Of a DNA stretch of 64,000 nucleotides, positions 36,062 through 49,000 are shown piece after piece. A model generated the notes under the pieces. It saw nothing but the letters and a program-made list of their open reading frames with translations. It had not been told where the DNA came from and searched no databases. Origin of the DNA: Branchiostoma floridae (taxonomy: Eukaryota > Chordata > Leptocardii > Amphioxiformes > Branchiostomatidae); NCBI RefSeq assembly GCF_000003815.2, contig NC_049996.1, forward strand, positions 13,801,297 through 13,865,296, read 5' to 3'. Both the position numbers and the translations under genes were made by a program. The number at the start of each line of letters is the position of its first letter. Positions within the stretch are counted from its first letter, which is position 1.

Positions 36062-36299
36062 TTAAATGTTATTCTTATGATTCGTGTAATTTCCTACACT
36101 AATTAACTATAAGTACAGGTGAATTGTTCCAACAGAGAGCAGGTATATAAAGCCAACCTTACTTTGGCAGAAAAAGAACTGTTTCACAAATCAAGGGTAT
36201 AGAGGGTGAATATAGTAGACTGGACTATAGCGACTGTCTAATACTGTAACAGTCATCAACTGTTTCCGTATCAGTATCAGAATATATCCTTCCTGAACA

Positions 36300-36375
36300 G
36301 GCGCCATTGTTCCTAGATATTCCGTGGCCACTGTGAGCCATTAGTGCCAGCTATTTTTTTCCGTTGTGCTTATTG
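36300..36375 (-). pseudogene. Decayed A-cassette exon upstream of R5
   Basis: The minus strand reads AGCACAACGGAAAAAAATAG, then an ATGGCTCACAGTGG that matches the MAHSGD start of other A exons. It then loses the proline-rich part. A degraded octamer region follows at about 36425-36460. Confidence 0.6.
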
Positions 36376-37604
36376 TCGTACAAGCAACTGAACGGCAAGA
36401 GTGCACGGAGTGATGGAATCAACGTACGAGTTGCGCAAACTCAGACTTTATGTATTGAATAACTAGACATCAAACAAAAAAGGGGTTTGCTTGACGAAAT
36501 TGATTGAATTAAGTGTGGGAAAATGGCCATCAATGAGAGAAAATGTAAAGGCGGCTTGAAGTATTAAGTGATTGGTCTGTAGTACATGTAGTTATAGACA
36601 CCACAGATAGGCCCACGCAATCGTTTGCAAACATTTCAAGAAAACTCAAGACTGTTCTATATTCTACAGAAAAAAGGACTTAAATGAGTTAGGAATATAT
36701 TAATATTATCATTTCGTAACCTTTATGTTCGAAGTACTTATTCGAGGTATGGCTTATGCTTATGTGTTATGTGTCATAGTGACCATCGTGCACCATATAT
36801 TTGTCTATTTGGTGAGCCTTTTCCCGAGACATAAGTTAAACATGTAGATCGTAAGGACACACGAAAGTTCTGACGAATGTAATGATATTTTTTACATTTT
36901 ATTACATAACGCTAATCAAATGTGTTTAACATTTTTTACTGTGATTACGACTGCGTGATAAACATTTCTTGCCAAATATATTTGATAATAACACAAATCA
37001 TTGACACTTTACACATAATCACATATGATTTGATGAACATGTTAAATGCCTGTACTCATCTTCTAGCATGTAGTGATCTTTTAGAACAAGGCGCTAACAG
37101 ATTAAATTAACTGGCAACTTTTAAGCAATTGCTACATCACCTGTGAATATCAGTTTTAGTATCATGTATCATCCTTTTTGTAGTTGTCTGGTCCTAAGGC
37201 ATTTCATATAGGCCCACAAATAACACCACATATGCACATTTAGATCATAGGTAGAAGCATAAGACGAGACCAAATCAAAAAAAGAATCCTCGTAAGGCAT
37301 TAATCTGTCAAGATATTACATTTGTGCTGGGAACGAGTGCTGGGGGAATTTCACTCACATCAGCGGTGAGAAAACGTTCCAAATCACAGACTCATTACAT
37401 TTGTAGTTTACGTTGTTTTAACCAGACTAATCATTGGAAGGCGTTAGTTACGTATATGCCAACGGTGATTCTATTGTGTTCGAACAAATCTTACTCTGCC
37501 GGTGAAAAAAATAATTATAATTTGTTTCACCTCCCACGTGCACAGCCAAACAGATTGGATGAGGCAAATCTATTTTTTTTTTTGTATTTTGTCGGTGGTT
37601 ACTA

Positions 37605-37720
37605 AAAAGAATGACTTATTTTTTATTGTGTCGGTGGTTACTAAAAAGGAGAAGCTTGACAGATGTACCAATTAAGACAAGAGCATCAAGTATTATCCCA
37701 CAGCACAGAACACCAATGTA
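37605..37720 (-). pseudogene. Relic lectin-2 exon in the R5/R6 spacer
   Basis: GTGTCGGTGGTTACT and GGAGAAGCTTGACAGATGTACCA, then AGTATTATCCCACA, match the end of R5 lectin-2 (32115-32195) in the same order. The rest of the exon is missing. It marks a former array member. Confidence 0.7.
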
Positions 37721-40030
37721 ATCTTTGTTATTGAGTTGTAGCTGCGAACACACAAAACAATATAGAAACCGTAGAGGGTTACCGTTCCAGCTGCAGACTG
37801 CGAGAACCTAGCCAAGGTTACGTTGAAAATCGCCCCCCCCCCCATCTATGTAAAATAAAAACAAGCCCCGTTCGAAGCCTGCAATGGCGGCTACGAAGAG
37901 GGTGAGCCGCCGTCATGAACCTACATAAGCAATTTCACGAAGTTGGGAATACACCGTTTCTGTTCGAACCATACAGATGCTTGTCGTGGCGACTGTCGTA
38001 CAATTTGACTTATTAGGTGTTTGCCCTTCGTGTGTCTTGTCCTTTCCCAAGAAGTAAGAGAAGCACTTTCTAACATGCAGATTGTTAGGAAAGAAGCAAA
38101 TTTAACGTATGGCCGATCCGATGAATGTACGTGTACTTTATTCCGTAATGCAAATAGAATGTAATTAACATTTTAATTTTAATTTTATACGTGCTTGATT
38201 AGAATGTAATTAACATTTTAATTTTATACGTGCTTGATTCGCACTTTCATTTCATTTAGTACATGTACATTCTACGAGTATGTACATGTATATATTATAT
38301 ATTTTCCATCAAGTAATGACCCTTTTCTGTTAGCATGGCAGTAAAAGATTTAACTTTCTCGTCAGTGCCGGCAACATTTATGTGTGGATTGCAAGAATTT
38401 CACCTGTGGATATCAGTTTAATATATACTGGTGTATAAGCAGTTCTAAAACTTTCACGGATAGCACTACAATATTACATTAAGATTCGGAAATATAGTAT
38501 TTTGTCTTCTAGAAATATAAGACAAGATAAAGACACAAAAGAATCATCATATGACATTAATCTGCCAAGACATCACATTTTTTTCTATTTTAGATTTTAA
38601 GCCGCAGTTAAAACCTTTACACGTATTTATACTGTTTAGAGTTTAAATTTTAGTAAGGGCAAATAAATATTTTGTTTCTATTTTGATGCTGTCACAACTC
38701 ACAGCGACTAGCCTTTATACTGGACAGCCCTTAACATTTAAAACTGTCTAAGAACATAAAGAAAAAAAATTATATTTATACAACGACCTGTTCACGTTTG
38801 TGTCTGGGCATACATTTACATTATTATGAATACAAATTTCTGGAGAAGGCAAAAGGGTTGGGGGATTTTCATCCACTTCAATGATGGACTTTCTCACATC
38901 AAAGTCTCATTACATTTGCTGTTTACGCTTCATATGCATGTTAATCATTGAAAGACGTTAAATCCTAAAACGCTAAAACACAAAATATATCAAACTTATG
39001 TCCTGGTATTTTTTACACCTAACTGCATAATGCTGATTTGATATTAATAAGCTTATTATATTAATCACACACATTCTTACATTTATTGTACTTATTTGCT
39101 TAGTCCTCTCCAAACTGCTACAATATCTCTGAACTAGCTTTCCCATAGCACGTAAACATACTCCCAGAAGGTGTTATTGGCATGCCAAATGCGACTGGAT
39201 TTCCCTATGTTTGACTAAACATTAAAAACTCTAAAACACCTATAGATTAATTGGTCCAACTAATATCCTGGTAGTTTTTACACTCTATTGTGTAATACGT
39301 ATTTTATATCAATTAGATAATGATAAACGTTCTTATTTTATGCACATTTGTAAAACACTTTTCAAACCACTACAAGATCTCTGAAATCTTCCATAGTACG
39401 TTAACATACACGATCTTTCCATGACGTTGTATAACTGTTTTTAAAAGTTATGCTCTCACAGATTGTGGCGTTTAATGTATAGTACTTTCAATCGCACCAC
39501 AAAAATTTACCTCGCATTGTACCCTCGAAGGGTGAATAAGGTAAATGAAATTGAATATGAGATTATTATCTCGTCATAAGGTTTGGTGAACAAATACAAG
39601 TATCATGTCATGCATGTTTCTGTTTCTACTTGTTCTCTTACTGCTTTGCTAATTTTATGGGGATTATCAGCTGTGTGCATGGTGTTAAGTTACAAGTTAT
39701 GAGATCATGAGAACAAATGAACAAGAGGAAATAAAGCTAAAGTTACAAATGAGATAAAGAACTGATTTGCGTTTGCAAGCAACAAGTGAATGTAGTGAGT
39801 ATTATTTAAATATATACAAGGATGTGTGGGACGATTCAGTGCAGCAGAGCCCTCCCCAGTTAAGTTTTCAATTGATCATGGCCCCGCTTCCGCCACACCG
39901 GGCTCAATTCTAAATGAATTAATCACAGAATACTGGAATAACAGGGAAAGCTTTTACCGTTTTCCCGAAAACCACGAGCTCGGCTTGGGAAATTTAAAGC
40001 GTTTCTTGTTATTCACGCTCCCCTGACCTA

Positions 40031-43000
40031 TTACCTCCTCCCCCACATCCGCTTTACGGTGCTTAAAATACCGTTCTGTGATATCAGACCAAGAGAAGCT
40101 TGACAGATGTACCTTATGCTATGACTGCAGCTAGCATCATCCCACATATGGGTACCAGTGCGCCCTGCCCAGTACTGTACACACCCTACTCCTGGTGTCC
40201 ACCATGCTGACTTGACGAACTGAGTTACCTCTGGCTCTCCTGGATTCCATCCCTAACCAAAATATAGATAGTTCTATATCAACAAATGTAACATGATCCA
40301 GTCATTTTTAATCTGTGTCCTTTTCTATAACCCATTTCATTTCTCGGGATGAAAATAGTGACGCTGACATTTTTACACAAACCAGCGAGGACAATTCAGT
40401 AACAGGAACAGTGAAGATAATGACTATTAAGCACAAGTACCATTGTAATTAGTCTTATGAACGATGATGATGATTATGATTTTCTCAACGGAAACACGGT
40501 GACGAAAAATGGAGGTACAGCTTTGTGTCTCTCTGCTCGTGTGTTTGTGGGTAGCATAACTGAAGAATCTCCGGAAAGACTGCAAGGCTATTTGGCATAT
40601 TGTTAAGTTTTGAGAAGACTTAGAATAATTTTGGAAATACAAATCTTCATTACTTCACTCTGTATAGGGTGATGTATTGTTTTTGTCGATCATAGTGTAT
40701 ATAAAAAGGCACCGTTATACCAAATTAAGGATCAAGGGCAAGTATATATGATATCGATCTGCCCGCAATGTTCATTTGATGTCAGGATCTAGGAGTAGGA
40801 GAATTAGATGTGGGAGTAAGAAAATAAAAGCAAAGACAAGGGTCAAAGTCTGTATTTTGGAACACTGGTCATATTTCAGCCATACCATAGGTATGGTGAA
40901 ATATATTGTATTCGTAATGTTTCTTCTTTCTTTCTTTCTCCTGTCAAATCTTCAAATCGAATCAACTCCGTCGTTCCTAAATCGAATGACTTGAAATTTG
41001 GCACAAGGGTAGAGTGTACTAATACCCTTAGGTGTTTTTTTTTCATATCTGGCTTTAAAATGATTTTATTCATGTTTTTTTGCAATTTTTATGTACATTT
41101 TGCCCCCTGCAGCCTGGTATTACAGCCGAATGACCTCACATTTGGTACAGAGGTGCCTTGATCATATGCCCACAAAAAATCCAATAACAGTTTTGGCATA
41201 CGGTACAACTAAATTTTGCCTTTTTTTTGGCCAAAAAATGACCTTTTTGGCTCCTATACCCTCACTATAGTATTACATCTTCTTAACAAATGCATCTTTG
41301 GACTGTTGATTATATAAAGTCTCTCAGTGGGAGTATTTTTGAACTGGTCCATTTTGGAGGGGAGCATTTTTTTAAATTCGTTTTTGGACTTTGGTGATTA
41401 TGTCAAAGTGTTTCAGCGTGGCTATTTTTTGACTGGTCTATTTTGCAATTTTACATAAGGTGTGCTAGAAGAGTCCATTCTTTCATGGAGGGGGATTTTT
41501 AAAATCCATTTTGGGACTTTGGTGATTACGTCTAAGTCCAATTTTAGCGGATGTATTTTCGGACTGCACCACTTTACATAAGGGCATCGCAAGAAGAGTC
41601 CATTCTTCACGGAGGGGGATGTTTTCAAATTTAGTTTTAAACGGGTGATGATTCAATATTCTATTTTTAGCGGAAATGTTTTTGGGCTGGTCTATTTTAC
41701 CTTTCCATGCCTTTTTTTTTTTGCTTAGTTCAACTTTGGACTGAGTTGCTTAAACAAAATGCCATTTTTTTCAGTGGGAGTATTTCTGGACTGGTCTATT
41801 GTGCAAATTCACATGGGGTGTGGGATTCATTTTTGGGCTAAAGTGTCATTAGTAGAAGTGACCATTAAACAAAAGTGTTTGCTCATGGGTGATTTTGGAA
41901 TAGTCTATTGTTGCATGGGGAGAGAGATGGCTGAAATATGCTGTATTTGCTCTCAAGCAAATGTCAGCCTTTCTAGTTGTATATTATCTTCTTAACTCCA
42001 AAGTACATAGGTCGTAATAACGTACCTTGTAGTCATGCTCTTTTAATTTAGACCCATCTGACCATTGCCAGACTCTGAAAACTTGCTTCAGACCGATCCA
42101 GAACTCCTCATTCCTTCCAAACTTGCTGATCCAGTTTCTCAGCGAGACATCAAATCCCCTTGTCTTGGGCATGGCTAGCGTGGTTCCCTCATTCTCACAA
42201 GCAGCCCGGGCGTCATCGTAGTTCTTGCGGTAGCGAGAAACCTTGATGCAGGTTTGAGCAACCAATTGGTACCCATTTCTGCAGTTAGCTGTAAGTATCA
42301 CAGAGGACTTTGAGTCATGACGTATTCTATCATAGCCGGTATAGCCCCATGCACACGGTGGTAACGGGTAATGTTATATCAAATCAAACTGCCTGTCGCA
42401 TAAAAACTTTTAACATGCCGATCGTGAATGAAGAAGTGGAAAAGAGAAATTTGTCAGCATGTCACAGCAATCAAAATGGAAGCTTTTTTGCTTGGAAAGT
42501 TGATCTAGTAATCAAATTTTTACCTAAGCGTCAAAAGGTGATTGAAAGTGAATCCTCCGGAAAACTTTAAGAAAATAGTTATTTTTTTGTATCATGTGTA
42601 GCCAATAGGCGAAAGATATTGTCTGTCTATTGAAAGATAAGAAGCACCAATTCAACTTTCTTCCTATCAATCAACTGCATGAAAAAGATATCAATTGATT
42701 TAACAAACAAATACAATGTACGTTGTGGGAATGGCTGACAAAAGCCTAGTAGATAAAATACGGGTCTGACAGGCTTCGAGCCAGAAAAGTGGGAACCTAG
42801 CCTGTCTAGAATCTTCAATCGTACAATCAGTTATACGTCTATAATTTCATTCCATCATGCACCCGATACTGGTGTGTTGGTGGCATGTGGCAATAGACTA
42901 GTACAAGTAGTAGACTCGCTATTCATTGCTAGCCCTCTCATGTGACAGATTTCATATCAGTTACATTTGGTATGGAAATGCTAAATGTGGCCTGGCAGTT

Positions 43001-46000
43001 TGATAAAGCGTTTTTGTAGAAATGATTTAAGTGATTAATCATGAAAAATTGTAAAATGGCCCTTAGCTAATATTGAAGTAGTACTTTAAATTTATTTCTG
43101 TCCTTCTATCTTTTATGTCTGAATTACCTGTACATGTTGGTGCTCTTCCACTCCAAGTGCCGTCAGCCTGACAGGTACGTGTAGAAGTACCGACCAGCTT
43201 GTATCCTGGGTTACAGGTGAAGATGGCCATGTAGGAGCTGAAGGCAGTCATGGCGCCGTTTGCTGGGGGTATCGGCGTCGTACATCGTACAGCTGTACAG
43301 AGAAACAAAACAAAATGAAATCCTGGAGTACATTTGTATTTCTGTCTTTTTTTACTGACAGAAATCATATGGTAGGGTCCCTTTAAATTACCCCGAACTT
43401 GATGAAGAGAATTGAAGGGCAGTGTGTAGGAGGTTCCTAAGCAAAAAGACGGACAACAAAGTTCAACTTGAGCATTATGCATTATGGTCTTTAAGAGATA
43501 ACAATTACGTGTAACGAACTACATGATCTTTTCATTAATATAGAATGCCATCGATGGATTTTGAGAACCCAATGGAAATTTCCCTCTATCATCAAACTTC
43601 AGAAAGGTAAATCAGCACATTAAGGTTTCAATTACATTTAGGTGCAACAAATATGAGAACTTTACAATGAATGGACAACACAAGATCCTCACCTTTACAG
43701 GTGGGAACGGTGTCACTCCATGTACCATCTGCTTGACACTTAATTTTTATTGCACCTTCAAGTTTGTACCCGCGGTCACAGGTGAAACGCATTGATCCTC
43801 GGTAGTACTTTGAGCCTCCCATGTTGCCATTGGTTGGACGCCTCAGTGTTGAGCATTTGACGGCTGAAACATAGAATCAAAGCGTAGGTTACAATTATGA
43901 CTGATGCAAAAACCACAGAAAATTCATCAGAGAGGTGGCACCAAGCTCTTCATAAGTTCTTTTTCAACATGACAGAGTAGAGTTCGTCACCTTGAAGTCT
44001 TTTTGAATCATCACCGACAGTGTCAAGGAAGAGCGAGGTCATATTCCAACTTGATATGGAAATGCCACAAACAGGCATAATATTGAACATACTGCGAAAG
44101 AGTTACAGACTGAAGCCACAGAGTATTGTATAAACAAATATGTGGCTAGCAGAGCTGCACCTGTCATTATTGGGAGTCATTCTTCCAAGCCTTAAAAAGT
44201 TCTGATCTATTGTCTAAGAATCATGGGTCTTCATAATGCTACAATGTTCTTGGTTTATTCCCGCACTACTGTTGGTTATAAAGCAGATGTTGTATTTGAT
44301 GGGATATGGGAACAGGCTTGTCATTTGTTCTGCAATGTCAGCTAATGTAATTACATCTTATTAACCTACCTCTGCATGTTGGAGAACCTCCAGTCCAAGT
44401 CCCACCAGACTGACAGGTACGTGTAGAAGTACCGACCAGCTTGTATCCTGGGTTACAGGTGAAGGTGGCCACGTCTCTGAATGAATTGGAGCCAGTCATG
44501 GCACCGTTTGCTGGAGGTATAATCTTGGTGCATTGTACAGCTGTACAGAGGAACAAAAAAATATTGGAAGTACAAAGACATCAAAGCAATTTCATTATTT
44601 TCACTGACAACTCATTATACAATCTTCATTTATTGGTCATCTACTTTTTATGCTAATCTTAATTATCTACCTTTGCATGTTGGAGAGTGTCCACTCCATG
44701 TTCCATCAGACTGACAGGTACGTGTAGAAGTACCGACCAGCTTGTATCCTGGGTTACAGGTGAATGTGGCCATGTGACCGTAGGAGTTGGAGCCAGTCAC
44801 AGCACCGTCTGTTGGGACTGTAAGCTTGGTGCATTGTACAGCTGTACAGAGGAACACAAAGTTTAGGACGTTTTTGCATAGACATCAACGTAATTTCATG
44901 ATTTTCACTGACAACTCTCATCTAGTTAATCTTGATTTTATTGGTCATCTACTTTTTATGCTAATCTTAATTATCTACCTCTGCATGTTGGTGATCGTCC
45001 ACTCCAAGTCCCGTCAGACTGACAGGTAAGTGACAAAGCTCCGGCCAGGCCATACCCTTGGTCACACGAGAAAGTGGCGACGTCTCCGCAGGAGTTGGAG
45101 CCCGTGATAGCACCATTTCTTGGGGGTGGCAGCTTAGTACATTGTACAGCTACAGAAGGAAGCAAAACGACATCCTCACGTTGTAGCCACATACAACGAA
45201 CCACATGTACATTTATGTCAATTGAAATTTAAGAGATTTAATCTAACCGCGTTTTTGAAACTTAATGCAGTATTCTGTTTGAGCAAGGACACCGATTGGT
45301 ATGTAATCTTCCATAAACTGAAGATGCAAAAAAATCAAAACCTTACACGTACCTTGGCAAGTAGGGACCCTGTTACTCCATGTACCGTCTGCCTTGCACA
45401 TGATGCTTTTCGCACCTACAGGAGTGTATCCGCGCGCACAGCTGAAGTACATCGCCCCCTGGTAGGACCTGGTCCCTCTCATGATGACATTGGCTGAAGG
45501 TTTCAGTGCCGGGCATTGTACAACTGCTACACAAACGACAGAATTAACAACACAGGGAATATACAAAAACCATGTTATTGGCAATTCATTTTCTCTTCTG
45601 AAATAGTTACCTTCGCATGTTGGTGATCCTCCAGTCCAAGTCCCGTAAGACTGACAGGTACGTGTAGAAGTACCGACCAGCTTGTATCCTGGGTTACAGG
45701 TGAAGATGACCACGTCTCCGTAGGAGTTGTAGCCAGTCACGGCACCGTTTGCTGGGGATGTAAGCTTGGTACATTGTACAGCTGTACATAGGAACAAAAA
45801 AAATTTTTTGCAAAGATATTAACGCCATTTCATGATTTTCACTGATAACTCGCATCGAGTTAACCTTCATCTATTGATCATCTACTTTTTATGCTAATCT
45901 TAATTAGCTACCTTTGCATGTTGGTGATCCTCCACTCCAAGCCCTGTCCGACTGACAGGTACGTGTAGAAGTACCGACCAGGTCGTACCCTCGGTCACAC

Positions 46001-49000
46001 GTGAAGGTGGCCACGTCTCCATAGAAGTTGGAGCCAGTCACGGCACCGTTGCTTGGGGGTGTCGGCTTAGAACATCGTACAGCTGTAGAGAGACAGACAG
46101 ACAGACAGAAAACTCCATTATTTAGTTATAAAACATTTCATGGGCGTTTTCTTTGTTCATGAACATTCTAGTAATAGACATCACGAGGTCAATTACCTTT
46201 TACTTTTAGTATGGACTATGATGTCTGCTACAAAGCAGTCACAATAATATTACACGTTGTGTTTGGTGGCATCTGGGAAAAGGCTCGCCGTTTGCTGTAT
46301 GATGTCAGACAAATTATATCTGATTAACCTACCTATGCACGTTGGAGATCCTCCACTCCAAATCCCGTCAGACTGACAGGTACGTGACAAGGCTCCGATC
46401 AGGTCGTACCCTTGGTCACACGAGAAGATGACCACGTCTCCGTAGGAGTTCGAGCCAGTCACGGCACCGTCTGGCGGGGGTGCCAGCTTGGCACATTGTA
46501 CAGCTGTACAGAGAGCAATTAAAAATGCCACCTTTTAGCTATTAAACATTTCCTGGGCGGTTTTCATTGTTTATGAACATTCTACTAATATGCATCATGC
46601 GGCCAATAACCTTTTACTTTAGTATGGACCAGGATGTCTGCTATAAAGCAGCTACAATAATATTACATGTTGTGTTGCATGTAGTGTGAGCCAATGTAAT
46701 TATATCTGATTAACCTACCTTTGCATGTTGGTGATCCTCCACTCCAAGTGCCGTCAGACTGACAGGTACGTGTAGAAGTACCGACCAGCTTGTATCCTGG
46801 GTTACAGGTGAAGGTGGCCACGTCTCTGTAGGAGTTGGAGCCAGTCACGGCACCGTTTGCTGGGAATGTAAGCTTGGTACATTGTACAGCTGTACATAGG
46901 AACAAAAAGTTTTTTTGTAAAGACATTAACGCCATTTCATGATTTTCACTGATAACACGCATCGAGTTAACCTTCATCTATTGGTCATCTAGTTCTTATG
47001 CTAATCTTAATTAGCCACCTTTGCATGTTGTTGAGCCTCCACTCCAAGCCCCGTCCGGCTGACAGGTACGTGTAGAAGTACCGATCAGGTCGTACCCTCG
47101 GTCACACGTGAATGAGGCCACGTCTCCGTAGAAGTTGGAGCCAGTCACGGTACCGTTGCTTGGGGGTGTCAGCTTGGCACATCGTACAGCTGTAGAGAGA
47201 CAGACAGACAGACAGAAAAACTATATTATTTAGTTATAAAACATTTCATTGGCGTTTTCTTTGTTTATGAACATTCTAGTAATATACCTCACGAGGTCAA
47301 TTACTGTTTACTTTAGTATGGACTATGATTTCTGCTACAAAGCAGTCACAATAATATTACACGTCGTGTTTGGTGGCATCTGGGAACAGGCTCGCCGTTT
47401 GCTATATGATGTCAAACANNNNNNNNNNNNNNNNNNNNNNNNNNNNNNNNNNNNNNNNNNNNNNNNNNNNNNNNNNNNNNNNNNNNNNNNNNNNNNNNNN
47501 NNNNNNNNNNNNNNNNNNNNNNNNNNNNNNNNNNNNNNNNNNNNNNNNNNNNNNNNNNNNNNNNNNNNNNNNNNNNNNNNNNNNNNNNNNNNNNNNNNNN
47601 NNNNNNNNNNNNNNNNNNNNNNNNNNNNNNNNNNNNNNNNNNNNNNNNNNNNNNNNNNNNNNNNNNNNNNNNNNNNNNNNNNNNNNNNGTTGTCACCTGT
47701 GGCAGTGTGGTTGTCCCCTGTGGCAGTGTGGTTGTCACCGATGGTAGGGTGGTTGTCACCTGTGGCAGTGTGGTTGTCAGCCGGGTTGTTACCAGAGACA
47801 GCGTGGTTGCCACAACATTATGACTGTTGGTCTGTGGAGGTAACCCAACTATTAGGATTTCTGACGGTTTCATTCAATTACTGACTTGAAAAAGTGAATG
47901 CAATTTCTATTTTGGACTTTTGCATCCAGAAGCAAATATGCAAAAACAAAAAACACAAATACTTACTTGACCTGAATTTATCGACATGGTATCCAATGCT
48001 GTAGCAGTTCCGGGTTGTAGAAACATGCTGGTTGCCAGATGCAGTCTGCCAGTAGACACGTGGGTACTTGTTTTATCAAATGCTGACTTGGTGAAAGCAG
48101 TTGATGGGTAGGCTTCAGTTACGTTGGCACTTGTCACAAGTTCAGCGGTAGTCCGATTCCCTCCATATGCCATCACAAATTGCTATCCAGAAATAGACAC
48201 TCAATGAAGCATAAAGATTAATCACATACCAATCTTCCTTCTTGGCTCTGGAACATATAAACTCAAGTAAAAGTTGAACTAAAAACGTAGCAAGAATTAA
48301 GAGACACGAAAACAGAGTACCAGATTTTGTGTACCAAGTTTTTCTGTGACTTGATTTGCTAAGGAAATTCTATTAGCAGGTAAAATTTTTCATAATGTCT
48401 GTTTGATAAAGAACAGAATATACATAAGAAATAGATTGAACAAGAAAGGAAAAATGGATGAATGCAGGATTATTTTCAAGCTCTTGGTCATACAAATATT
48501 TGTGGCACGTGTACGAAATTAATGGTAAAATCACAAAGGACGTACTGATTTGTTTCTAAGTCTCAGACTTACCATGCGAATGTCAGCATGCCTTCCCAGT
48601 GTGGCAGTGAGATCCAGGACGATACCAGCTCCCGTGCCTAAAATGGCGACCACAGCAATAGTGATAATGATCACCAGACGGAAGCGGTTCAACGTCGCTT
48701 TGCAGCTGGTAGCAAACCCCGACGTGTTTTCTGCATCGTTAGTTTCTGAAAAAATACATATAAAATGATTGTTTATCTATATCATACGTATAGTCACATT
48801 TTTTTTGTAGATAGAGTCATAGAGGTGTATACAGTGTCATAAGGCATGATTGGTTTTTTAGTCACCAGATAAACCAACTCGTTCTTTTCGCTCACTCGAT
48901 CGTTTATGAGGTTTTTGTGGGAACCGAACTTCAATTTGGAACATTGAATCTTCGTGTCATACCTGTGACGCGAAAACGTTCGATACGGGTGTTCCAGACC

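Larger units (their letters stand above)
35200..40030. other. R5/R6 spacer
   Basis: It holds the inverted-repeat element 35731-36061, the decayed A exon near 36330 and the relic lectin-2 exon near 37660. Blocks around 30960-31900 recur at 36900-37600 and again near 38150-39500, so a lost gene copy lay here. No intact gene seen. Confidence 0.65.

Noticed and set aside
35587-36106. Overlapping ORFs on both strands near 35.6-36.1 kb
   Set aside because: They come from the palindromic inverted-repeat element; no recognised domain.
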